DNA from: an uncultured Flavobacteriales bacterium
GTDB lineage: Bacteria > Bacteroidota > Bacteroidia > CAIKAF01
Direction of reading: 5' to 3'
Assembly (NCBI GenBank): GCA_903837495.1
Contig: CAILUT010000042.1
Span: 1-60,700 of the forward strand
Length of the DNA: 60,700 nt
Below the pieces are notes generated by a model, which saw nothing but the letters and a program-made list of their open reading frames with translations, was not told the DNA's origin and made no database searches. A program made the translations under genes and the position numbers. This document shows positions 42,808 to 49,847 of the stretch, piece by piece (position 1 is the first letter of the stretch; each line of letters starts with the position of its first letter).

Positions 42808-44228
42808 GCTCCGTTTTTCGTTTTGTTCTTTGGACAGCAGTTTGCAGCTTCTATCCGCTCGTTTGTGCTCAGGTGAGGGTCTTTGGTCCAGACCAAGGCT
42901 TTTGCCAAGGCCGAAACATGGTTTGGAATCCCAACCAAAACGGGTTTTTATTCTTTGGTGCCGAGCGTGCAGATGCATTTGCCCCCGATGCATTGGCTTT
43001 GTATCAAGTCGATACCCTGTTAAACGTGCTTGCCAAAAAAACCTACCTTCTTCCTGGGCCGGCATTTCCTGGAACCATTGAACCCCTGTTTAACAGCAAC
43101 TCCTTTTTGGCCTGTGGGGGCTATTATCTTCCTTCCGGCGCATCGGTTGGCATTCTGCTGTGGCTGAACTCCCAAGGGGACACCCTTAAAACCAAGTCAT
43201 TCCCTGTTTTTTTTGGCTCCAGCAGCATTAAACGCAGCAGCACCTCGCCCGATGGCAAAATTGGAATCGTCGGATACCGTACCTCTGGCCAAAACAACAG
43301 CAGCGATATTTGGATAGCTCAACTGGATTCCTCAGGAAACTTAGATTGGGAACGAACTCTGGGTGGGCAAGGAAACGATGTAGGCCACGGAATACGCTGG
43401 CATTCAGGCAAACAAGCTTGGGCGATTTCGGGCGACTTCGAGACGGCTTCGTATGGCAATTACTTTGCTTTTATGAACGACCAAGGCCAATGGTTGTACG
43501 ACACTTTGATATCCGATGCCAATGCCAATGGCAATTTCGCATTGGAAATTGACCAAAACGACCGGATTTTTATGGTCGGAGAATCGACAACCAATTCAGG
43601 GCCAGCATTTGATTTGTTTGTAATAGCGACAAACCCTGTCGGAGTGGTTCAGCGTTGGGGGTATTTTGGAGGCCCAGGCACCGAAGCCGGATTTGCCCTT
43701 ATTTGCAGCCCAGACGACTCCCTGATCGTTTCTGGCTACAGCACCACATTTGAACCCAATTTACCCGTCAATCCCTATGTTGCTAAAATAGATAAATCCT
43801 TTTCTGCCGGTCGATTTGCCAGTTTGAGCGGAACAGGCATTGGAATTTCGTACGGAGTCCTACGCCGACCCAATTCGGATTTGTATGTTTCAGGCAGCTT
43901 AGACCAACGGCACTTTGTTTGGAAGATTTCAGAAGATTCTTTGGTCGATTTAGACGGAAAATTCGGAGCCCAATTAAGCCTTACCGCTCCGGGCATGCCT
44001 GTGCATTCGGTAGCTTGGTGGCCCGAAAATATGGCCTGGATTGTGCAGGCCTCAGCTATGAACCTTGACCTTGCTGCTGTTTGCCTGCGAGATATGAGGG
44101 GCAATTCCTTGAACATACAGGTGGAAAAAACAGCAGGACAAATTCACATTCGGCCCGACGCCCTTTTACCGAAAGGGATGTACGTTTTGGGGTTGGGCAA
44201 TCAATGGTTCAAAGTTCTTAAACACTAA
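42804..44228 (+). CDS. Secreted beta-propeller protein, probable T9SS substrate
   Basis: About 474 residues from the ATG at 42804 (signal peptide MSSVFRFVLWTAVCSFYPLVCA). The body consists of repeated propeller-like units: LLWLNSQGDTLKTKSF, DIWIAQLDSSGNLDWERTLGGQGNDVGHGI, LFVIATNPVGVVQRWGYFGGPGTEAGFAL. The end (GQIHIRPDALLPKGMYVLGLGNQWFKVLKH) has the pattern of a type A sorting domain, G-x-Y-x-L..K-x-x-K, although short. It overlaps the M15 peptidase gene by 4 bp. Confidence 0.72.
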   Translation: MSSVFRFVLWTAVCSFYPLVCAQVRVFGPDQGFCQGRNMVWNPNQNGFLFFGAERADAFAPDALALYQVDTLLNVLAKKTYLLPGPAFPGTIEPLFNSNSFLACGGYYLPSGASVGILLWLNSQGDTLKTKSFPVFFGSSSIKRSSTSPDGKIGIVGYRTSGQNNSSDIWIAQLDSSGNLDWERTLGGQGNDVGHGIRWHSGKQAWAISGDFETASYGNYFAFMNDQGQWLYDTLISDANANGNFALEIDQNDRIFMVGESTTNSGPAFDLFVIATNPVGVVQRWGYFGGPGTEAGFALICSPDDSLIVSGYSTTFEPNLPVNPYVAKIDKSFSAGRFASLSGTGIGISYGVLRRPNSDLYVSGSLDQRHFVWKISEDSLVDLDGKFGAQLSLTAPGMPVHSVAWWPENMAWIVQASAMNLDLAAVCLRDMRGNSLNIQVEKTAGQIHIRPDALLPKGMYVLGLGNQWFKVLKH

Positions 44229-44232
44229 GTTT

Positions 44233-44634
44233 ATGTTTAAACTCATAACAGATTGGTTGTATGGGTTTTTAGGAAAGAAAAAGAAAGAATGGGTGGGCAT
44301 TGGCGAATACGGAGATAAAACAGCGGCCGATGCCTTTTTATTGGCTTGCTATCAAAAGGGGTTTTGGGTGCAAATGCGTGAGTTGCGTGGCAGTTTTGAT
44401 GCCATTACTGGCTTTTCGGCGGCCCCTACCTTTTGGATTATTGACCTGCATAAGGAAGAAACAGAACGATTTGAAAATGCCCTTCGGTCGGAACTGTTTT
44501 TACCCCTCGAAAACCATTGGGTAAACAGCCTACCATTGAATCAGGCCCAAGAGGCCTTGGAATTTCCTTTGCATCCAGATGCCGAAATTCGACACCTGCT
44601 CTTTCACCAATTGCGCCTTAACTCCCAAGCTTAA
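44233..44634 (+). CDS. Small hypothetical protein (DUF2007-like pattern)
   Basis: 133 residues, no signal peptide. The core (KTAADAFLLACYQKGFWVQMREL and TFWIIDLHKEETERFENALRSE) resembles the order of DUF2007 signal-transduction-like domains (a helix, a short strand pair, a second helix), but I am not sure. It follows the T9SS-type gene after 4 bp and is probably in its operon. No promoter of its own. Confidence 0.6.
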   Translation: MFKLITDWLYGFLGKKKKEWVGIGEYGDKTAADAFLLACYQKGFWVQMRELRGSFDAITGFSAAPTFWIIDLHKEETERFENALRSELFLPLENHWVNSLPLNQAQEALEFPLHPDAEIRHLLFHQLRLNSQA

Positions 44635-44747
44635 TTCCGAATTATCGGATTGCAATGCGGAGGTTAAATCGGACATTTTTGAGCATTTCTTGCCTTTATA
44701 ATGGCTTTTCAATTCCAATTTGTGCAAACCAAACCCGTTCTTATATG

Positions 44748-44755
44748 TAGTTTTG
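44748..44755 (+). promoter_or_regulatory. -7 box of the 44799 gene
   Basis: TAGTTTTG, preceded by TTTG at 44719-44722, a spacer of 25 nt (longer than usual). Confidence 0.5.
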
Positions 44756-44798
44756 TTCGCATGCCACATTCAACCGCTGTTTCACTTAAACCTACCCT

Positions 44799-45191
44799 AT
44801 GAAACCCATTTTATTGTGCCTTTTTTTGGTTGCGGCAATCACCAAAATGAACGCCCAAACCCTACAATTCAGTCAGGTAATAAAGGTAACCACCCTCGAT
44901 ACCGTTCCTGCAAATAAAGTTTGGAAATTGATTTCGGCACCTTACAAAAACGACCCGATACACGGGGCTGGAGCTTATTCACAGGCAAATCCCTATGTAG
45001 AAGCGGTTCAATCCATTTTGATTGATGGCAACATCACCTACATTCAGGCCATTCGATTTTACGATGGTTCCTGGAAGTCGTTTACAGGCCCAACCTGTGC
45101 TTTTCCTTTGTGGTTAAATGCAGGCACCACGGTAGCGGCTTCAACCGGAGTGCGGTTTATATCCGTTATAGAATTTACGATAGTCCCCTAA
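44799..45191 (+). CDS. Small secreted hypothetical protein
   Basis: 130 residues with signal peptide MKPILLCLFLVAAITKMNAQ. The mature part is beta-rich (LQFSQVIKVTTLDTVPANKVWKLIS, then VRFISVIEFTIVP at the end) without cysteine pairs. No family recognised. The strand-turn pattern looks like a small beta sandwich, typical of Bacteroidota surface proteins. It has its own promoter box. Confidence 0.62.
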   Translation: MKPILLCLFLVAAITKMNAQTLQFSQVIKVTTLDTVPANKVWKLISAPYKNDPIHGAGAYSQANPYVEAVQSILIDGNITYIQAIRFYDGSWKSFTGPTCAFPLWLNAGTTVAASTGVRFISVIEFTIVP

Positions 45192-45295
45192 TCAAATTGC
45201 TTGCCGGCTCATTTGTTTGAAGCCTTCCGCTTGCAATCGCATACACTGAACATTGCCCCTTATTTGAGCAGCAGGTTCAAGGCAAAGAGCCGCCT

Positions 45296-45437
45296 GCGGG
45301 AGGGATTGAAGAAGCTAGCCCGAAACGGATGCAGGCCGGGTTGCGCGTGGAGAAGGGAGCGACCTTGGGAGCTACCCTGAACCCGCTGCAACCGGGACTG
45401 CAGACGGCGGACTAGCTCTGAAAGCCCGCACCCGCCC
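45296..45437 (-). repeat. Palindromic interspersed element, copy F (reverse orientation)
   Basis: On the minus strand: GGGCGGG, CGGGCTTTCAGAGCTAGTCCGC, stem TGCAGTCCCGGTTGC paired with GCAACCCGGCCTGCA, loop GCTCCCAAGGTCGC (45359-45372), then CGGGCTAGCTTCTTCAATCCC. Lies beside the tRNA-Asp terminator. Confidence 0.9.
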
Positions 45438-45442
45438 TAAAA

Positions 45443-45476
45443 CAAAAAAAACTCCAAGGAAACCCTTGAAGTTTTA
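45443..45476 (-). terminator. Rho-independent terminator of tRNA-Asp
   Basis: On the minus strand AAAACTTCAAGG-GTTT-CCTTGGAGTTTT with a T run, starting 4 nt after the tRNA 3' end. Confidence 0.8.
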
Positions 45477-45479
45477 AAG

Positions 45480-45553
45480 CGGTCCGGACGGGACTCGAAC
45501 CCGCGACCCCATGCGTGACAGGCATGTATTCTAACCAACTGAACTACCGGACC
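45480..45553 (-). tRNA. tRNA-Asp (GTC)
   Basis: Minus strand: acceptor GGTCCGG pairs with CCGGACC; D arm GTTC..GAAT; anticodon loop CTGTCAC gives GTC; T arm GCGGG-TTCGAGT-CCCGT. Discriminator G, as expected for Asp. CCA is not encoded. Confidence 0.96.
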
Positions 45554-45593
45554 GACTGATAAAGAACCAAGATTTCAAGCGAAATCGGGACTG

Positions 45594-45622
45594 CAAATGT
45601 AGGCTTTTTTTTGCCGTTTCAA
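45594..45622 (-). promoter_or_regulatory. Promoter of tRNA-Asp
   Basis: Minus strand: TTTTG ending at 45620, 18-nt spacer, TACATTTG (45601 to 45594). A near-perfect Bacteroidota promoter with a leader of about 30 nt before the tRNA. Confidence 0.8.
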
Positions 45623-45749
45623 AATGCTGAGCTAAAAAATGGCCTAAAATTTCAATAAAACGGAAACCAATGTTGTTTACATGCCTTACATAGCAATGGA
45701 TTCAGCGCTTTTTAAAGATTAAAAGGGGGCAGCAAACCGAATAAAAACC

Positions 45750-45843
45750 AAGGTCCTAGGCCTGAGCAAAAACGCAGGCAAAAAACCGCCCTCCTTGCTC
45801 TTGGAATAGCTGCTGCCTGCATGTTTGCAGATGCAAGGACCTT
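45750..45843. other. Candidate structured RNA or DNA element
   Basis: AAGGTCC (45750-45756) and GGACCTT (45837-45843) close a 94-nt segment. Inside are GCCTG/CAGGC (45760-45779) and CTGCA/TGCAG (45817-45830) hairpins. On the plus strand a T run follows the closing arm. No promoter is evident. Confidence 0.3.
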
Positions 45844-46143
45844 TTTACAGCGCATCGAAACGGCATTTCGAAAGGGCATTCAACAATACAGCTAAAAACA
45901 GCCTGTGCATACAAAGGCGGTGAAATGGGCGAATTCAAAAACATACAGCCCAAGAAACAGATAAAAACCTGTGTAAGGCAGACCGAAAACTGGGAACCCA
46001 AGTGCAGCCTAGGTTTGCCCAACAGGCTGGGCCTGGAATCTGAAAATCAGTTTGCGGCTCAGAACCGGCAATAGCAAGCGGTAAAAACCGGGCTTAGGGC
46101 CATGTATTTTGTGGAAAAACCTTCAGCGTAAGCATGCAGGCCA

Positions 46144-47256
46144 TTATTGACCCGCGTTGCTCACAAATTTTGACAGATCTTCTTTGCTTGCACTGTAGCT
46201 AAATAAACCATTGAGTTTATAGTAATTGCTCTTGTCAATGCAAAAGGCATACGCATACTTTGCCATATTCAACTTGTCTTGCTCGTAAGAAAACAGATTG
46301 ATTATCTCCATAATTTGATCGGAAGTAAAGCACTTTTTCGAGGCAATAATCTGCTTGGCTAAAGTCGCCTTGGTGTTTGAAAATGAGATTTTTGAAAGTT
46401 CCGCCATCAACTCTTTTTGTTCCACGGCCGAAACAGAGCAAACGGGAGCGGCAGGGACCTCAGAATTGGGGTTGGGCCTTCCGTTAACAAACACACTGAA
46501 GTCCTTTTTTAAGTTGGCCAAGGCCAACACATCGCCGCAGCGGCCAAAATTATCTTGGTCGTACACTGCATTGTAGGCGTCTTTCAAGAAATTCAAGCGG
46601 TTTGTTTGCGCATTCATTAAGGTGGCCAATTTCATAATTTGAGCGGTAGAAAGGCATTGGTTTTTATTCAGCAGGTTGCGGCACATCGCCTGAGCTTGTT
46701 CTTCAACCATGGTAGCGGGAAGGTCTTTGGTAACTTGGTCGAAATCGGTTTCTGGCATAGGTTCAATGCAGCCCGTGTTTCCAAGGTAATTGTCGATCGA
46801 GGGATAGCTTAGTGCAGGCCAATTCCGTTTTTTTGGGGTTTCAATAACCAAATTGGGTTGTTTAATTTCTATTTTCGGAGTGTTGGGCTGCGGAACAGGC
46901 TGTCCGATGGTAGCGGTAGCATCGTGCAAGCGAAAAACGGTGGAGAAATAGGCAAAGCCATCGTACACATCGTAAAAATTCACTTTATCTATGGTCTTTG
47001 AAAAAGCCATTAACGCAAAGTCATACTTACTTTGATCGCTGGGCAAAGCCATTACTACGGCTTTAACTTGAGCTGAACTTAGGCATTGGTTGGCCAACAA
47101 AGCAGCGGCCTGGCTCATGGCCAGTTCGTTTGCGGAGGTCCTTACCCGTGCTAAGCCTTGTTGGAATGCGGCGTTCGACATGGGTACGGTGCAATTTTGA
47201 GAAACAGCCAGCAAAGTAAAGCTTGAAAACAGGAGCGTTAAAAATCGCAATCTCAT
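46144..47256 (-). CDS. DUF4476 domain protein with three repeats
   Basis: 370 residues, signal peptide MRLRFLTLLFSSFTLLAVSQ. Three copies of a helical unit are visible: about 25-105 (LLANQCLSSAQVKAVVMAL, FALMAFSKTIDKVNFYDVYDGF), about 185-260 (LLNKNQCLSTAQIMKLATLM, FLKDAYNAVYDQDNF) and about 285-365 (IIASKKCFTSDQIMEIINLF, MAKYAYAFCIDKSNYYKLNGLF). Each has the conserved Cys. The third is the most typical DUF4476. Separated by a Pro-rich linker. Exported; function unknown. Confidence 0.82.
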   Translation of the reverse strand: MRLRFLTLLFSSFTLLAVSQNCTVPMSNAAFQQGLARVRTSANELAMSQAAALLANQCLSSAQVKAVVMALPSDQSKYDFALMAFSKTIDKVNFYDVYDGFAYFSTVFRLHDATATIGQPVPQPNTPKIEIKQPNLVIETPKKRNWPALSYPSIDNYLGNTGCIEPMPETDFDQVTKDLPATMVEEQAQAMCRNLLNKNQCLSTAQIMKLATLMNAQTNRLNFLKDAYNAVYDQDNFGRCGDVLALANLKKDFSVFVNGRPNPNSEVPAAPVCSVSAVEQKELMAELSKISFSNTKATLAKQIIASKKCFTSDQIMEIINLFSYEQDKLNMAKYAYAFCIDKSNYYKLNGLFSYSASKEDLSKFVSNAGQ

Positions 47257-47305
47257 AGTTTGAATGTTTGGTTTAAAAGAAAGAAGAATAAGATGGAAAC
47301 AAGGC

Positions 47306-47313
47306 CAAAAGTA
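47306..47313 (-). promoter_or_regulatory. -7 box of the DUF4476 gene
   Basis: TACTTTTG on the minus strand, with a TTG 16 nt further upstream and a 49-nt leader. Confidence 0.55.
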
Positions 47314-47348
47314 ATGCCAAAAAACAGTCCAACGGCTTAAAATTTAAA

Positions 47349-47987
47349 TTAATCTAGGTTTTGGGATTGCTTCCAAGTTAGGTATTCGGTGCTGGCCAAC
47401 CCATTTTCTAGGGTAAAGCCTGGATTTTCAGAGCAAAGCTGAGGCAAGGTGGCATGTAGGGTTTGCTGGCAACGTTCAGGTAGTTTTTGATACAGTTGAG
47501 TCCCCAAGGTTTTCCATTTCAGCATTTCGGGCGATACGTCCTTAATTACTTTAGCGGGGTTTCCCACAGCTAGCTTTCTATCTGGAATCTCCATGCCTGC
47601 CGGCACAAAGGCCAGGGCCCCTACAATGGCCTCGTTGCCCACCAAGGCATGGTCCATCAAAACGGCCGACATACCTATTAACGCATTTTTACCAACCCGA
47701 GCCCCATGCACCACCGCGGAATGTCCAATATGGGCTCCCGCCTCAATGTGCACCGTTTCGCCGGGAAACATGTGCACCACGCAATTGTCTTGAATATTGG
47801 CTCCGGCGCCTACTTCAATAATTCCAAAATCGGCTCGAAGCACAGCTCCCGGACCTATATACACATCTTTATCGATCCAAACGCGCCCAATAACAGTGGC
47901 ATTGGGGTGCACAAAGGCCGAAGGGTGAACCGCTGGGGAATGCCCTTCAAAGGAAAAAAAAGGACCGGAATCGGATTGATTGTGCAT
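47349..47987 (-). CDS. Gamma-carbonic anhydrase family protein (hexapeptide repeat)
   Basis: 212 residues. Left-handed beta-helix of hexapeptide repeats with the gamma-class layout: SAFVHPNATVIGRVWIDKDV, GPGAVLRADFG, the His ligands in NCVVHMFPGE and GHSAVVHGARVGKNALIGM, then GNEAIVGALAFVPAG. Three His residues in these places support zinc binding; whether it hydrates CO2 or is a PaaY-type thioesterase cannot be decided. Own promoter. Confidence 0.85.
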   Translation of the reverse strand: MHNQSDSGPFFSFEGHSPAVHPSAFVHPNATVIGRVWIDKDVYIGPGAVLRADFGIIEVGAGANIQDNCVVHMFPGETVHIEAGAHIGHSAVVHGARVGKNALIGMSAVLMDHALVGNEAIVGALAFVPAGMEIPDRKLAVGNPAKVIKDVSPEMLKWKTLGTQLYQKLPERCQQTLHATLPQLCSENPGFTLENGLASTEYLTWKQSQNLD

Positions 47988-48035
47988 TTTAGAGGGAAAT
48001 TAGAGGCTTAAAAGGATTGCCGCAAAGGCCCGAGG

Positions 48036-48066
48036 CAAAAGTACGCAGTCCTTTTCAATCTGTCAA
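48036..48066 (-). promoter_or_regulatory. Promoter of the carbonic anhydrase gene
   Basis: Minus strand TTG (48066-48064), 20-nt spacer, TACTTTTG (48043 to 48036). Confidence 0.75.
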
Positions 48067-48128
48067 GGCTTGCAAAAAGGGCATGGGAAAAGTCGATGGC
48101 AATTCAAAGCAGAACCTCATTTATTGGG

Positions 48129-48269
48129 GCGGGAAATCGGGCTTTCGCAGGTAGGCCGCGGTTGGCAGGGGCTGCCCCAGCGGGCTTGCGGTGGCTCCTA
48201 AAGTCGCCTCCGCGCCACGCGGGCCAGGCCCTGCCACCCTAGCGGGCTACCTAGCTCAATCCCGCCCGC
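48129..48269 (+). repeat. Palindromic interspersed element, copy G
   Basis: Closing pair GCGGG (48129-48133) and CCCGC. Left CGGGCTTTCGCAGGTAGGCCGC, right AGCGGGCTACCTAGCTCAATC. Stem TGGCAGGG pairs with CCCTGCCA, and GCGG with CCGC next to the loop. Loop variant GGCTCCTAAAGTCGCC (core 48194-48207), close to that of copy B. Confidence 0.88.
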
Positions 48270-48446
48270 AAAGCCCACTCCTGCAAATGCCCTGAGTTAT
48301 AAATAAAACGCGGCCGCCCTAAACATGCATTCAAATTCAATCTAGTTAATGCCGTTTAAATCTAGAATACAGGGATGTGAATGAGGGCTGTTTCCAAAGC
48401 GAATTCAGGGAAAATGTGTACTTTAGTCCCGAAAAATAGACGAACA

Positions 48447-49835
48447 ATGACTTACGATGTACTTGTAATTGGAAGTGGTCCCGGTGGTTATGTAGCAGCC
48501 ATTCGTGCAGCTCAATTGGGTTTAAAGGTAGCCGTAGTGGAACGGGAAAATTTAGGCGGCATTTGCCTGAACTGGGGCTGCATACCCACCAAAGCGCTGT
48601 TAAAAAGTGCCCAGGTTTACGATTATATAAAGCATGCGGGCGAGTATGGTGTGAAGGTGGCTCAAGTAGAGGCCCAATTTTCCGAAATGGTTTCTAGGTC
48701 AAGACAGGTTGCCGATGGCATGTCAAAGGGCGTTCAATTTTTGATGCGTAAAAACAAAGTGGAAGTGCTCATGGGCATCGGAAAACTGGAAGGAAAAGGG
48801 ACGGTTTCTGTTACCGACGAATCGGGCAAATCAGTCCTGCACCAAGCGAAACACATTATTTTGGCCACTGGAGCACGTTCCAGAAAAATCGAAAGCATTC
48901 CCCAAGATGGGCAGCAGATTATTGGCTACCGCGAGGCCATGACCTTGAAGGAACAACCCAAACGCATGATTGTGGTGGGTTCAGGAGCCATTGGGAGTGA
49001 ATTTTCGTATTTCTACAATTCAATAGGTACTCAAGTTACGCTCATTGAGTATATGCCCAATATTTTGCCGGTTGAAGACGAAGAGACCTCAAAAACCATG
49101 GAGAAAATCTTCAAAAAGCAGGGCATTGTCATTCATACTGGAACAACCGTAGAGAAAGCCGTGCTGAAGGGCAAAGAAGTGGAAGTGCATATTTCCAAAG
49201 ACGGTAAAAAAGAAACCCTCACCGCCGACGTGGTTCTTTCTGCCGTAGGAATTGAAGCCAACATCGAAAATCTGGGGCTTGAAAAGTTGGGGGTAAAAGT
49301 GGAAAAAGGGAAAGTATTGGTCAATGAATTTTATCAAACCAATGTTTCGGGCATTTATGCCCTTGGCGATTTGATTCCTGGGCCGGCCTTGGCCCACCTA
49401 GCCTCGCACGAGGCCCTGGTTTGTGTCGAAAAAATTGCAGGGAAAAACCCCCACCCCATTGATTACACGAATGTGCCCGGCTGCACGTACACCTATCCTG
49501 AAGTGGCTTCGGTAGGGTACACCGAAAAGGCGGCCAAAGAAGCTGGATACACCATTAAAGTGGGTAAATTCCCCTTTAGTGCATCGGGCAAAGCAAGCGC
49601 TGCCGGTGCCAAAGATGGATTCGTTAAATTGATTTTTGACGAGAAATACGGCGAGCTGTTGGGAGCGCACATGGTGGGCGCCAATGTAACCGAAATGATT
49701 GCCGAAATTGTGATGGCCCGAAAGCTAGAAACCACTGGGCATGAAATTATTACAGCCATACACCCCCATCCAACCATGTCGGAAGCCGTCATGGAAGCTG
49801 CAGCCGCGGCCTATGGAGAGGTGATACACCTTTGA
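48447..49835 (+). CDS. lpdA: Dihydrolipoyl dehydrogenase
   Basis: 462 residues from the ATG at 48447 (MTYDVLVIGSGPGGYVAAIR). The E3 flavoprotein of 2-oxoacid dehydrogenase complexes. FAD loop GSGPGG, redox disulfide GGICLNWGCIPTKALL (C-x4-C), NAD loop VVGSGAIGSEFSYF, second FAD motif IYALGDLIPGPALAH, and the C-terminal His-x4-Glu in HPHPTMSEAVMEA. A longer open frame starts at 48381 but adds a non-homologous stretch. It is followed 12 bp later by asnB. Confidence 0.96.
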   Translation: MTYDVLVIGSGPGGYVAAIRAAQLGLKVAVVERENLGGICLNWGCIPTKALLKSAQVYDYIKHAGEYGVKVAQVEAQFSEMVSRSRQVADGMSKGVQFLMRKNKVEVLMGIGKLEGKGTVSVTDESGKSVLHQAKHIILATGARSRKIESIPQDGQQIIGYREAMTLKEQPKRMIVVGSGAIGSEFSYFYNSIGTQVTLIEYMPNILPVEDEETSKTMEKIFKKQGIVIHTGTTVEKAVLKGKEVEVHISKDGKKETLTADVVLSAVGIEANIENLGLEKLGVKVEKGKVLVNEFYQTNVSGIYALGDLIPGPALAHLASHEALVCVEKIAGKNPHPIDYTNVPGCTYTYPEVASVGYTEKAAKEAGYTIKVGKFPFSASGKASAAGAKDGFVKLIFDEKYGELLGAHMVGANVTEMIAEIVMARKLETTGHEIITAIHPHPTMSEAVMEAAAAAYGEVIHL

Positions 49836-49847
49836 TTGGAATAAGGA

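Larger units (their letters stand above)
45192..45479. other. Intergenic region with repeat copy F and the tRNA-Asp terminator
   Basis: Contains repeat copy F (45296-45437) and a terminator pointing left. No gene seen. Confidence 0.7.
45554..46143. other. 590-bp intergenic region, partly structured
   Basis: Holds the tRNA-Asp promoter at its left end and an unexplained fold at 45750-45843. An 88-codon open frame on the minus strand (45756-46022) has no protein-like character. The right part (45850-46143) shows nothing I can name. Confidence 0.5.
47988..48446. other. Intergenic region with repeat copy G between divergent genes
   Basis: Contains the carbonic-anhydrase promoter, repeat copy G and a TACTTTAG near-match about 25 bp before the lpdA ATG. 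No gene seen. Confidence 0.65.

Noticed and set aside
45756-46022. 88-codon open frame on the minus strand in the tRNA-Asp/DUF4476 gap
   Set aside because: Cys- and Phe-rich composition unlike a real protein, no promoter at its start, and it overlaps a palindromic segment.
45554-46143. Possible RNase P RNA, tmRNA or SRP RNA in the large gap
   Set aside because: A stretch near 46080 (AAACCGGGCTTAG) recalls the RNase P 3' motif, but the essential GAGGAAAGTC core is absent on both strands; no tmRNA ends or SRP apical loop seen.
5121-48269. Interspersed elements as integron attC sites or a CRISPR array
   Set aside because: No attC core sites and no integrase; copies are far apart and in both orientations, not a regular array.
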